A stretch of DNA of 64,000 nucleotides from ZC4RG20 sp036381515 (GTDB lineage Bacteria; Pseudomonadota; Gammaproteobacteria; Steroidobacterales; Rariloculaceae). The notes below the pieces were generated by a model. It did not search any database. It was not told the origin of the DNA and saw only the letters and a list, made by a program, of their open reading frames with translations. Below, in pieces: positions 33,448 to 42,033 of this stretch. How positions within the stretch are numbered: the stretch's first letter is position 1; every line of letters begins with the position of its first letter. The position numbers and the translations under genes are program-made. The DNA is taken from contig DASVCR010000052.1 in NCBI GenBank assembly GCA_036381515.1, positions 1 through 64,000 of the forward strand, read 5' to 3'.

Positions 33448-35664
33448 TCATTCGCAGCGGGTGAGTGCGTCGATGAACGCGCGGATCAGCGTGACCCCCG
33501 TGTCGTCGGGCTCGAGCGACGCGAGCGGCGGCATGCCGTACGCGTCGCGCCGCGACATCCGCGCGACGAGCACCGACCGGTCCGCGTCGCCGGGCGCGAT
33601 GATTCGCGCGTTCGCGATGCCGAGGTCGCCTCGAGTCGGTGGCACGTCGCACGTCCCCGTCAGCGCGAGCGACGTGTCGTAGCGCAGGTCGAGCTCTGCG
33701 ACCTTCGCTTCGCCGTGGCAGTGCGCGCAGTTCGCGTGCAGATAGGCGCGCGCCCGCTCCATCAGCGGTGCACCCTGATCGGCCGGCGACGGCAGCGCGG
33801 GCACGGTTTCCGGCGTCACGCGCGTGGACAGGAGGCCGATCGCATCGAACGTCGCGAGCTGATTCGCCGTGCGGCCCGTCGACGGGTACGTGAACGGCCG
33901 GTTCAGCTGCGCGACCTCGAGGCCGAGCGTGACGCCGGCCGACGTGCGGTGGCACGCCGCGCACTCCGCGCTGCTCGGAAGCAGCCACGGCTTGCCGCCG
34001 ACGTCGATCGTCTTGCCGCCGTCGACGAGCACGCCGTCGCGGAGCGCCGCGTCCCACTCGTAGCTGTACATGCCCCAGTCGCCGTCCGCATGCTGCATCA
34101 GCAGCCGGACCTCGGCCGGCTCGCCGTCCACGACGAGCCGCTCGAGCAGCACGGCGCCGACGGGCAACACGAGCCGACCGTCGGCGTCGAGCGCGATCGC
34201 CGTGCCGTCTGGAATTGCGACGAAGCGCTCGTGACCGGCGCCGTCGAACCACGCGGGCGCCACGACGTCGTAAGGGATCGCACCCGCCGCGACGATCGAC
34301 GGGTCCGTCGGGTCGACGCAGCCGGTCTCGGACAGACGCTCCGCGACGGGCGGCGCGCCTTCGCCGCTCCCGCTGCCGTCCGATCGCACGATCCGATGCA
34401 ACGTGCCGCCGAGGTCGACGACGTAGAGCTCGCCGTCCGCGTCCTCGGCGAACGACGCGATCGAGAGCTCGGTGTCGAGCAGCTCGTCGGCCGTGTAGCC
34501 GCCTTGCCCGTCGTCGACGAGCCGCCAGATGCGGCCGCTGACGAAGTCGCCGAACACGTACTGCCCGACGAGCTCGGGAATCGACGTGCCGCGATAGACG
34601 TAGCCGCCGGTGATGGACTGTCCGAGCGTGCGCGGGTAGTCGTGCACGGGGTCGATCGCATTCGTCACGGTCGCGCACACCGCCGCGGCGTTTGCATGGG
34701 CGATAAATCCTTCGCGGCAGTCCCAGCCGTAGTTGCCGCCGCGCTCGACGATGTCGATCTCCTCGCGCGCGCCCTGGCCGACGTCGCCGACCCACAGCCG
34801 GCCGGTCTCGCGGTCGAACGCGAAGCGCCACGGATTGCGCAGGCCCCACGCGAAGATCTCGGGGCAGTTCGCGCTTCCGGAGTGGTCCGGCGGGCATAGC
34901 GGCTGCCCCGCGAACGGGTTCCCGCTCGGACCGGACGGGATCGCGTACGGGTCGCCGCCCTCGACGTCGAGGCGCAGCATCGAGCCGAGCAGGTTCGTCG
35001 TGTTCTGCGCGCGGTCGAGCGGGTCGCCGCCGCCCCCGCCGTCGCCGAGCCCGAAGTAGAGATACCCGTCGGGACCGAACACGATGTGCCCGCCGTTGTG
35101 ATTCGTCGCGTCCTGATTCACGTGGATGACGTCGTGCCGGCTGCCGGGATCGAGCGTCGCGCCGCCGTTCACGCTGACGAAGTCGGCGACCACGGACACC
35201 ATCGGCGACGAGCCTTCGGTCCACGACACGAAGACCCGGCCGTCCGCGGGATAGTCGGGATGGAACGCCATGCCGAGCAGGCCGCCTTCGCCGGCCGGAT
35301 TGACGTTCAGGCGAAGGAAGTCCGGACCGAACGACGCCGTGCTCGGGTCGTTTGCGAACGCGCGCACCGTGCCGCCCTTCTCGAGGACGAACCAGCGGCT
35401 CGGATCTCCCGGTGCCTGCAGCATGCCGAGCGGCTGGTCGAACGACAGCGCGGCGAAGATTCGCTCGAGCTCGATCTCGGGCGCGGCCGGATCGGTCCGC
35501 GCGGGCGCGATGCACGTCAGGTTCGGCGGCCTCGAGTCGAGACCGGATCGAGTGCCGCCGCCCGGCGGCGTCGGCGAGGCGCCGCCGGAGGACGAGCCGT
35601 TGCAGCCCGCCGCGATCACGAGCGGCAGCAGCGCCGCGCCCGCGCATCCGAGTCGGAGCGTCAT
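33448..35664 (-). CDS. Lipoprotein sugar dehydrogenase fused to a cytochrome c-like domain
   Basis: This 738-residue protein has a lipoprotein signal (VIAAGC), then a GSDH/PQQ-dependent sugar dehydrogenase beta-propeller at about 65-400. Landmarks are QPLGMLQAPGDPSRWFVLEK, GLLGMAFHPDY, NHNGGHIVFGPDGYLYFGLGDGG and AWGLRNPWRFAFD. The C-terminal part has two haem motifs: CAACH near 567-571 and CAHCH near 644-648. A fused electron path from a soluble-type glucose/aldose dehydrogenase to haem is therefore likely in the periplasm. PQQ synthesis genes are not in the window. The ATG at 35664 places the lipobox correctly; the upstream ATG at 35700 does not. Confidence 0.85.
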   Translation of the reverse strand: MTLRLGCAGAALLPLVIAAGCNGSSSGGASPTPPGGGTRSGLDSRPPNLTCIAPARTDPAAPEIELERIFAALSFDQPLGMLQAPGDPSRWFVLEKGGTVRAFANDPSTASFGPDFLRLNVNPAGEGGLLGMAFHPDYPADGRVFVSWTEGSSPMVSVVADFVSVNGGATLDPGSRHDVIHVNQDATNHNGGHIVFGPDGYLYFGLGDGGGGGDPLDRAQNTTNLLGSMLRLDVEGGDPYAIPSGPSGNPFAGQPLCPPDHSGSANCPEIFAWGLRNPWRFAFDRETGRLWVGDVGQGAREEIDIVERGGNYGWDCREGFIAHANAAAVCATVTNAIDPVHDYPRTLGQSITGGYVYRGTSIPELVGQYVFGDFVSGRIWRLVDDGQGGYTADELLDTELSIASFAEDADGELYVVDLGGTLHRIVRSDGSGSGEGAPPVAERLSETGCVDPTDPSIVAAGAIPYDVVAPAWFDGAGHERFVAIPDGTAIALDADGRLVLPVGAVLLERLVVDGEPAEVRLLMQHADGDWGMYSYEWDAALRDGVLVDGGKTIDVGGKPWLLPSSAECAACHRTSAGVTLGLEVAQLNRPFTYPSTGRTANQLATFDAIGLLSTRVTPETVPALPSPADQGAPLMERARAYLHANCAHCHGEAKVAELDLRYDTSLALTGTCDVPPTRGDLGIANARIIAPGDADRSVLVARMSRRDAYGMPPLASLEPDDTGVTLIRAFIDALTRCE

Positions 35665-35741
35665 CCGGGCATGATGACATTCTCGGGCACGGAAGGACAC
35701 TGCGGCGTGTAAAGCCCGGAAGGGCAGCGGCGACCCGTCGT

Positions 35742-35819
35742 CGGACGGAGCGCTTCTGAACTTAAGCTCCGCGCCGGTCGGAACGGAGCGCGCCTGAACA
35801 GCGCTCCGTGCTCGGTCGG
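35742..35819. repeat. Two-unit tandem repeat with internal hairpins
   Basis: Two imperfect units of about 38 bp (35742-35781 and 35782-35819) share GGAGCGC, CTGAA, GCTCCG and CGGTCGG in the same order. In each unit GGAGCGC can pair with GCTCC to form a hairpin. It lies in the gap between divergent-looking ends: the start of the dehydrogenase and the stop of the sugar transferase, both on the minus strand. Confidence 0.6.
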
Positions 35820-35895
35820 CGCGGCGCGGCGGGATCCTCGAGTCGTCGTGAAAACATGCTAGCCGCGCCGCGGCACGCGGCCACCCGTCAGCCGC

Positions 35896-36534
35896 TCAGC
35901 GAGGCAGCGCCGGCCACGCGCTTTGCCCTTCGACGAGCGCCGGACGCTGCGCGTCGAGCCGCGGCGTCGCGGCCAGCATCGCCCGGCGTCGCCGGTAGGC
36001 GCGGAGCCACGCGCGGACGCGCCGCTTGCCGACGACGCCGATCACGGCCGTCGCGGCGAAGATGCCGACGTCGAGCGCGAGTCGACGGTCGCGCACGTAC
36101 GTCACGTCGAGGAACCACGAGAGGCGCTTGCCGCGGCCGGCATAGAGCTGCGCGAGACCGATGATGCCCGGCCGAACGCTCCAGCGGACGGCGTGCGCCT
36201 CGTCGTCCCAGCCGAGCCGTGCGACGTCCTCGCCGGTCAGCGGCCGCGGACCGATGAGGCTCATCTCGCCGCGCAGCATGTTGACGAGCTGCGGCAGCTC
36301 GTCGAGGCCCGTTTGACGCAGCCAGCGCCCGATCCGCGTCGTCGAGCCTTCGCGCATCGTCCGGAACTTGTAGATCCGAAACGGTTTCCGGTTCGTGCCG
36401 AGCCGGAGCTGCGTGAACAGCACCGGTCCTCCGTCGTCGAGGCGGATCAGCCACGCGATCAGGAGCAGCAGCGGACTCGTCAAGACGAGCCCGAGCGCCG
36501 CGATGGCGATGTCGATCGAGCGTTGCAGCGTCAT
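35896..36534 (-). CDS. Bacterial sugar transferase (undecaprenyl-phosphate hexose-1-P transferase family)
   Basis: This 212-residue phosphoglycosyltransferase links a sugar-1-phosphate to undecaprenyl phosphate to begin a surface polysaccharide. It has the monotopic membrane helix near residues 8-29 (AIAALGLVLTSPLLLLIAWL). The catalytic core is KFRTMREGS, RIGRWLRQTGLDELPQLVNML, and SLIGPRPL. An arginine-rich C-terminal tail follows the usual end. ATG 36534 has GGAGGG 7 nt upstream and is preferred. An in-frame ATG at 36573 overlaps the previous gene's stop (ATGA), so coupled initiation there is possible. No other polysaccharide genes are adjacent. Confidence 0.88.
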   Translation of the reverse strand: MTLQRSIDIAIAALGLVLTSPLLLLIAWLIRLDDGGPVLFTQLRLGTNRKPFRIYKFRTMREGSTTRIGRWLRQTGLDELPQLVNMLRGEMSLIGPRPLTGEDVARLGWDDEAHAVRWSVRPGIIGLAQLYAGRGKRLSWFLDVTYVRDRRLALDVGIFAATAVIGVVGKRRVRAWLRAYRRRRAMLAATPRLDAQRPALVEGQSAWPALPR

Positions 36535-36569
36535 CGGTTGTCCCTCCGAAGAGCCTCCCTTTCCATGTG

Positions 36570-36923
36570 TCATTGCGGCAGCGCCGCGTCGCTCTTACCG
36601 GCGGCAGGCCGCTGCAGCCTCGCCGACGCCGACCCAGCGTAGCCGCAGCAGGCGCCCGAGGCGGTGAACGGGTTCTCTAAGGCGCCGTCGCGGTGCGCCA
36701 CGCGCGTGACGTCGACCTCCGCGAGATCGGCATGCATCGCGGTTCGATCGCCGCGCGGCGACGTGCCCGCAGCCGTTTCGGCGTCGTGCTCGAAGGCCTC
36801 GGCGGCCGCGACGCGATCCGCGTCCGTGGCGTCACGCGTGAACAGCACCGACTCGACGGCGATCAGGCCGATGAAGAGCGCGGCGAAGGCCGCGGCGGTC
36901 TTGTCGGTGCGAGTCAGTGCCAT
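36570..36923 (-). CDS. Small membrane-anchored hypothetical protein
   Basis: This 117-residue protein has one N-terminal hydrophobic helix (AAAFAALFIGLIAVESVLF) after MALTRTDKT. A hydrophilic alanine/aspartate-rich segment and a C-terminal ACCGYAG follow. I recognise no family. GAAGGAA lies just before the ATG at 36923. Its stop overlaps an ATG in frame with the sugar transferase (36573), indicating co-transcription, so it may be an accessory to that enzyme. The paired cysteines near the end could be functional. Confidence 0.6.
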   Translation of the reverse strand: MALTRTDKTAAAFAALFIGLIAVESVLFTRDATDADRVAAAEAFEHDAETAAGTSPRGDRTAMHADLAEVDVTRVAHRDGALENPFTASGACCGYAGSASARLQRPAAGKSDAALPQ

Positions 36924-37248
36924 GACGCATCCGTTCCTTCGAGACGCGCACAGCTTCGCAGCCGGAAATGGCTCGGGAGCGGACGAAAAATGCCGAATTA
37001 TGGCAACGCGCCGAAGCGTGACGCGCGTCACGAGCGTGGTCGGCGCTGTCCCGCGGCGCCGGTCGCTCGGGCGGCAACGGCTCGTCGGGCGTCCCCGGCC
37101 GGATCCGGTGCTGCCGGCCTCACGAGACACGGCATGGAAACGCGCCGGCGACAGGCACACCGCCGGCATGCCGGCCTCGTATCGGTACCGGCGTCGTCGA
37201 AACGGTCGCCGGGTAGAATGGATCGATGCAGGAGTCGAGGTAGGGCGC
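36924..37248. other. Divergent intergenic region with a 16-bp perfect palindrome
   Basis: This 325-bp gap separates the small membrane gene (minus strand) from the CPBP protease gene (plus strand). It holds the perfect palindrome CGTGACGCGCGTCACG at 37017-37032, a possible operator, and TAGAAT at 37215-37220 as a candidate -10 for the protease gene. Open frames extending through it lack coding character. Confidence 0.45.
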
Positions 37249-37974
37249 GTGAGCACGGCGGAGGACGCTCGAGCGGAGAAGAACGCTCCCCGCGTGTCGC
37301 GCCGCGAGGCGGCCTTCGACATCGCCGCCGTCGTCGTGCTCGTTCCGCTCTGCGCGATCGCCGCGGGCGTCCTCGTAGGGATGTTTTCGCCCGGGCCGCC
37401 GAGCGTCGCGGTCGCACTTTGCGTGCAGGCGCTGCTCGTGCTCGGCGGCGTCTACCTGCTGCTCGCGGCACGGGAGCAGGGCTTCGACCGGATCGGCCTT
37501 CGCGCGCCGGAACGTGCCGACCTCGGCCGTGGGCTGATCGTCATGCTCGCCGGCTTCGGCGTGAACGCGCTGCTGACGCTCGCCGTCGTCGCGCTGTCGC
37601 CCGGCACGCTCGAGGAGCACATCGCGGGGCTCGAGTCGCTCGCGGTCGGGCTCACCGGCGACACGCCGATCGCGCTGATGCTCCTGCTGCTCCTGCTCGT
37701 CGGGTTCTACGAGGAAGTCGTCGCGCGCGGGCTGTTGCTGACCCGCGCGCGCGAGCTCGTCGGCGGCTTCTGGCCGCCCGCGCTGATCTCGGCCGGGCTG
37801 TTCGCGCTCGGCCATTTCTACCAGGGCGTTTACGGCGTCGTGCAGACGGCGCTGTTCGGGCTCGTGCTCGCGGTGTTCACGCTGCGCTGGGGCACGCTGT
37901 GGCCCGCGATCTTCGCGCACACGGCGATCAACATGGTGTCGCTGCTGCAGCTCTCGGCACCGGACCGTCTCTGA
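37249..37974 (+). CDS. CPBP-family intramembrane glutamic protease
   Basis: The 241-residue integral membrane protein belongs to the CPBP (Abi/CAAX protease, Rce1-like) family. The three signature blocks are present: FYEEVVARGLLLTRARE (EExxxR), ALGHFYQG (H) and FAHTAINMV (HxxxN). Around six to seven helices are predicted. In bacteria such proteins process peptides, modulate sensor kinases or give bacteriocin immunity; the target here is unknown. The GTG at 37249 follows AGGAG about 19 nt and AGGTAGG about 8 nt upstream; the long in-frame extension upstream lacks coding character. It ends convergently with the SLC13 gene. Confidence 0.85.
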   Translation: MSTAEDARAEKNAPRVSRREAAFDIAAVVVLVPLCAIAAGVLVGMFSPGPPSVAVALCVQALLVLGGVYLLLAAREQGFDRIGLRAPERADLGRGLIVMLAGFGVNALLTLAVVALSPGTLEEHIAGLESLAVGLTGDTPIALMLLLLLLVGFYEEVVARGLLLTRARELVGGFWPPALISAGLFALGHFYQGVYGVVQTALFGLVLAVFTLRWGTLWPAIFAHTAINMVSLLQLSAPDRL

Positions 37975-37978
37975 TCGG

Positions 37979-38000
37979 CCGTGTGACGGGCATCACACGG
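37979..38000. terminator. Hairpin between convergent genes
   Basis: CCGTGTGA (37979-37986) and TCACACGG (37993-38000) form a perfect 8-bp stem with a 6-nt loop. It lies just past the CPBP stop and overlaps the stop end of the convergent SLC13 gene. No T-run follows on either strand, so it is a weak or bidirectional terminator candidate only. Confidence 0.45.
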
Positions 38001-39780
38001 TGGACAGCGGCCAGACGAACGCGATCAGCGGCACGCCGACGAGCACGACGACGATCGACAGCGGCAGCCCGAGCCGCCAGTAGTCGCCGAACCGGTATCC
38101 GCCGGGGCCCATCACGAGCGTGTTCGACTGATGGCCGATCGGCGTCAGGAAGTCGCACGCCGCGCCGACCGCGACGGCCATCAGGAACGGATCCGGCGCG
38201 AGGCCGAGCGTCTTCGCGAGGCTCGCCGCGATCGGCGCCATCACGAGCACCGTCGCGGCATTGTTCAGGAACGGCGTGACGAGCATCGTGACGACCATGA
38301 TCGACGCGAGCGCGCCGAGCGGCGGCATCGGCCCCGTCGCGGACGACAGCCACGACGCGAGGAGCTCCGTGCCGCCCGTCGTCCGAATCGCGTCGCTGAT
38401 CGGGATCAGCGAGCCGAGCAGGACGAGTATCGGCCAGTCGATCACCTCGTACGCCTCGCGCAGCGTGAGCGCGCGGAAGAGAAGCAGCACGACGGCGGCG
38501 CCGAAGAACGCGATCGCGACGGGCACGACGTCCATCGCGACGAGCACCATCGCCGCGGCAAGCACGAGGATCGGCAGATAGCTCTGCCCGCCGCGCCCGA
38601 GCCTCAGGTCCCGGCCCGCGAGCGGCAGGCAGCGCAGCTCCGCGAGCGTATCGGGAAGCTGCTCGAGGTTGCCCTTCAGCACGATGACGTCGCCGGGCCG
38701 GAACTTGATGGACCGCAGTCGGTGCGTGACGCGCTCGCCGCTCCGGCTTACGGCCAGCAGCCTGACCTGGAAGCGTTCCGACAGGCGCAGCTGCGCGGCG
38801 GAGCGTCCGACGAGCGGCGAATCGCTGCGCACGACGGCTTCGAGGACGCCGACGTTCTCGCGCTTCGTGGCGCCGATCGCCGGGTCCTCTTCCTCCGCTG
38901 CGAGCGTGAGCCGGCTCTGCCCGACGACGCGCTCGATCGCGCCCGGATCGCCCTCGAGCAGCAGCACGTCGTCCGCGTTCAACGTCCAGTTGTCGGACGG
39001 CGTATAGCGGCGGAAGCGCTCGCGGATGATCGTCGCGACCTCGACGTCGCCTTCGCCGAGCGCCTCGAGCTCGGCGACCGTGCGACCGACGAACGGCGAA
39101 TCGGGCGGCACCCGCGCCTCGGCGGTGTAGCCCTCGATATTGAACGCCGCGTCCATCGACGCGGCGCCCCTCCGGGACGTCGGCAGCAGCCGATACGTGA
39201 ACGCGAGCAGCACGACGCCCGCGGCGGAGAGGCCGAGGCCGACCGGGAAGAAGTCGAACATCTCGAACGGCTCGCCCGCGATCTGCTCCCGCATCTGCGA
39301 GACGATGATGTTCGGCGACGTCCCGATCAGCGTCATCATGCCGCCGAGCAGCGAACCGAACGCCATCGGCATCAGCAGGTACGACGGCGACGTGCCCGTG
39401 CGGCGCGCGAGCTGCAGCGCGACCGGGATCAGCATCGCGAGCGCGCCGATGTTCTTCACGAACGCGGAGAGCAGCGTGACCGTCGTGACGAGGCCGAGGA
39501 CCTGCGTCGTCGGCGAGCGCAGGTGCGAGCTCGCGCGCCGCAGCACGATGTCGACGACGCCGGAGCGGGACACGGCGGCGCTCACGAGCAGCGCGGTCGC
39601 GACGATGACGAGGATGTCATTGCCGAAGCCGGTGAACGCCTGGTCGGGCGGCACGACGCCGGCGGCGACGGCGGCGAGGAGCGCGAGCAGCGCGACGAGG
39701 TCATAGCGCAGCCGCCCCCAGGCGAACAGGCCCATCATGCCGATCACGATGGCGAACGCGAGCGCCTGGTCGAGGGTCAC
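37993..39780 (-). CDS. SLC13-family permease with TrkA-C domains
   Basis: This 595-residue transporter has the DASS/SLC13 architecture: two inverted sets of helices carrying GTSPN near 153-157 and PIGHQSNT near the end, with two TrkA-C (RCK_C) domains between them (about 205-290 and 300-385). Motif EGDPGAIERVVG belongs to RCK_C. Relatives carry sulfate, dicarboxylates or other anions, and some are called sodium/sulfate symporters; with the sulfur genes nearby, sulfate is possible but not shown. Translation begins at GTG 39780, overlapping the CBS gene stop (GTGA), so the two are coupled. Confidence 0.9.
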   Translation of the reverse strand: MTLDQALAFAIVIGMMGLFAWGRLRYDLVALLALLAAVAAGVVPPDQAFTGFGNDILVIVATALLVSAAVSRSGVVDIVLRRASSHLRSPTTQVLGLVTTVTLLSAFVKNIGALAMLIPVALQLARRTGTSPSYLLMPMAFGSLLGGMMTLIGTSPNIIVSQMREQIAGEPFEMFDFFPVGLGLSAAGVVLLAFTYRLLPTSRRGAASMDAAFNIEGYTAEARVPPDSPFVGRTVAELEALGEGDVEVATIIRERFRRYTPSDNWTLNADDVLLLEGDPGAIERVVGQSRLTLAAEEEDPAIGATKRENVGVLEAVVRSDSPLVGRSAAQLRLSERFQVRLLAVSRSGERVTHRLRSIKFRPGDVIVLKGNLEQLPDTLAELRCLPLAGRDLRLGRGGQSYLPILVLAAAMVLVAMDVVPVAIAFFGAAVVLLLFRALTLREAYEVIDWPILVLLGSLIPISDAIRTTGGTELLASWLSSATGPMPPLGALASIMVVTMLVTPFLNNAATVLVMAPIAASLAKTLGLAPDPFLMAVAVGAACDFLTPIGHQSNTLVMGPGGYRFGDYWRLGLPLSIVVVLVGVPLIAFVWPLSTV

Positions 39781-40271
39781 AGCGTGTCTTCGGACCGGTC
39801 ACGCTCGACGGCTTCACCGTCCGGAGCCGCGCGTGGCGCCGTCGCCCTGCGGCGATGCGGGTCCGCGAGCTCTCGCAGAATTTCGCTTGCCTGCTGCGGA
39901 TCGCGCTCGAGGCGGCCGAGATCGCTCAACGTGACGATGCCGGCGAGGCGTCCGTCGGCGTCGAGCACCGGCAGGCGACGCACCTGTCGCTCGCTCATGA
40001 TCCGGAACGCGTCCTCGAGCGTATCGTTCTCTCGGCACGTGAAGAGCGTCGAGGACATGATGTCGCGGACGCTGAGCTCCGCTGGATTCTTTCCGTCGAC
40101 GACGGCCCGCAGGATGATGTCGCGGTCCGTCAGCACGCCCTCGAGGGTTTCGCCGGAGCCGACGAGCACCGCGCCGACGTCGTATTCGGCCATCGCGGTC
40201 GCGGCCTCCTGCACGGTGGCATCCGGAGACACGAGCTCGACCTCGCGGCTCATGACGTCGGCGACTCTCAT
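39777..40271 (-). CDS. CBS-domain protein coupled to an SLC13 permease
   Basis: The 164-residue protein has two tandem CBS motifs: VADVMSREVELVSPDATVQEA with VLVGSGETLEGVLTDRDI, and SVRDIMSSTLFTCRENDTLEDA with RRLPVLDADGRLAGIVTLSDL. CBS pairs sense adenine nucleotides such as AMP or ATP. Overlap with the SLC13 gene by 4 bp suggests it regulates that transporter in response to energy state. The AMP nucleosidase gene is divergent next door, also linked to AMP. GGGAGG precedes the ATG. Confidence 0.9.
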   Translation of the reverse strand: MRVADVMSREVELVSPDATVQEAATAMAEYDVGAVLVGSGETLEGVLTDRDIILRAVVDGKNPAELSVRDIMSSTLFTCRENDTLEDAFRIMSERQVRRLPVLDADGRLAGIVTLSDLGRLERDPQQASEILRELADPHRRRATAPRAAPDGEAVERDRSEDTL

Positions 40272-40500
40272 GAACGGCCTCCCGGCGTCGGACTCGACGC
40301 TCGACGCGTCAGGCGCGCGAGCGTCGGTCGGCGCGCTCCTCGGGCTCGGGATCCGCCGGCGGCCGGCCGGCTCGATTGGTGCGGCGGTGAGTCATGTCAT
40401 CGACGCGCTTCGGAGGATTCCCCTCGCGACAAGAAATGCAATCGGCATGCCAAGCAGGCGCCCCTTGCCACGGCCAAGGTCTTCGATGGAACCTTGTGTG

Positions 40501-41985
40501 ATGAGCGATTTACGCGTCCTGACGCCGCCGCCGATCCCGACCGAGCTCTTCGACGACGCGGCCGCGGCCGTAGGCCGGCTCGAGGAGATCTACGAGCGGA
40601 ACACGGCGTTCCTGCGCGAGCGCTTCGAGGCCTACGCGAACGGCGACGATCCCGGTTGTCGGGTGCGCGCCGTGTACCCGTTCGTGCGCATCACGACGGA
40701 GACGTACGAGCGCCTCGACTCGCGGCTCTCGTACGGCTTCGTCGCGGGTCCCGGCGTGCACGAGACGAGCGTGACGAGGCCCGATCTCTTCCGCGAGTAC
40801 TACACGGAGCAGATCGCGCTGCTGCTCGAGAACCATCGCGTGCCGGTCGCGATCGGCGAATCGGCCGAGCCGATCCCCGTGCACTTCGCGTACCGACGGG
40901 ACGTGAACATCGCGGTCGACTCGGGCAACACGGCAGGCCGGCGGTTGCTGCGCGACGTGTTCGACACGCCGGACCTCGCCGCGATGGACGATGCGATCGT
41001 GAACGGCACGCTGCGGCGAGGGCCCCACGAGCCCGCGCCGCTCGCGCTGTTCCGTGCGGCGCGCGTCGATTACTCGCTGCATCGGCTGCACCACTACACG
41101 GGCACCGATCCCGAGTACTTCCAGCACTTCGTGATCTTCACGAACTATCAGTTCTACGTCGACACGTTCGCGCGGATCTGCCGCGAGCGCCTCGCGGCCG
41201 AAGGCGGCGAGTGGGAGGGCTTCGTCGAGCCCGGCAACGTCGTGACGCGGCCGGGCCGCGCCGGGCCCGTCGAAGGCAGGCCGCCCGAGCGGATGCCTCA
41301 GATGCCGGCCTTCCACCTGCTCAGGCCCGGCCGCGACGGCATCACGATGATCAACATCGGCACCGGACCGTCGAACGCGCGCAACATCACCGACCACGTC
41401 GCCGTGATGCGCTCTCACGCATGGCTGATGCTCGGGCACTGCGCGGGCCTCCGGAACTCGCAGAAGATCGGCGACTACGTGCTTGCGCACGGCTACGTGC
41501 GCGAGGATCACGTGCTCGACGAGGAGCTGCCACTCTGGGTGCCGGTTCCGGCGCTCGCGGAGATGCAGGTTGCACTCGAGCAGGCCGTCGGCGCGGTCAC
41601 GGGGCTCACCGGCTTCGAGCTGAAGCGCGTGATGCGCACCGGCACGGTCTGCAGCGTCGACAACCGCAACTGGGAGATCGGCGACAGCGCGACACGCATT
41701 CGCAAGCTGTCGCAGTCGCGCGCGATCGCGCTCGACATGGAATCCGCGACGATCGCCGCCAACGGGTTCCGCTTCCGCGTGCCGTACGGCACGCTGCTGT
41801 GCGTGTCGGACAAGCCGATGCACGGCGAGATCAAGCTCGCCGGCATGGCGAGCGAGTTCTACAGGCAGCGGGTCGGGCAGCATCTCGACATCGGCCTCGA
41901 CGCGCTCGAGCGGCTGCGCGCGCAGGAGCGCGAGCGGCTCCATTCGCGCAAGCTCCGCAGCTTCGCCGAGGTCGCGTTCCAGTGA
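40501..41985 (+). CDS. amn: AMP nucleosidase
   Basis: The 494-residue enzyme hydrolyses AMP to adenine and ribose-5-phosphate and adjusts AMP pools. The N-terminal AMP-nucleosidase domain (RAVYPFVRITTETYERLDSR) is followed by a purine-nucleoside phosphorylase-type domain. That domain holds GTGPSNARNITDHVAVMRSH, GHCAGLR and the active-site region ALDMESATIAANGFRFRVPY. Length fits E. coli Amn (484 aa). ATG 40501 was chosen; an in-frame ATG at 40486 would add five residues. It is divergent from the CBS/SLC13 pair across a 229-bp gap in which I see no clear operator. Confidence 0.93.
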   Translation: MSDLRVLTPPPIPTELFDDAAAAVGRLEEIYERNTAFLRERFEAYANGDDPGCRVRAVYPFVRITTETYERLDSRLSYGFVAGPGVHETSVTRPDLFREYYTEQIALLLENHRVPVAIGESAEPIPVHFAYRRDVNIAVDSGNTAGRRLLRDVFDTPDLAAMDDAIVNGTLRRGPHEPAPLALFRAARVDYSLHRLHHYTGTDPEYFQHFVIFTNYQFYVDTFARICRERLAAEGGEWEGFVEPGNVVTRPGRAGPVEGRPPERMPQMPAFHLLRPGRDGITMINIGTGPSNARNITDHVAVMRSHAWLMLGHCAGLRNSQKIGDYVLAHGYVREDHVLDEELPLWVPVPALAEMQVALEQAVGAVTGLTGFELKRVMRTGTVCSVDNRNWEIGDSATRIRKLSQSRAIALDMESATIAANGFRFRVPYGTLLCVSDKPMHGEIKLAGMASEFYRQRVGQHLDIGLDALERLRAQERERLHSRKLRSFAEVAFQ

Positions 41986-42033
41986 CGCCCGTCTTCGCGG
42001 CCGCAAACACGGCGGCGGTCCGTTCCGTCCCGA

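Noticed and set aside
38131..40500. Very long plus-strand open frame running into amn from upstream
   Set aside because: It lies antisense to the well-supported SLC13 and CBS genes and is extremely arginine/glutamate-rich. The real AMP nucleosidase begins at about 40501.
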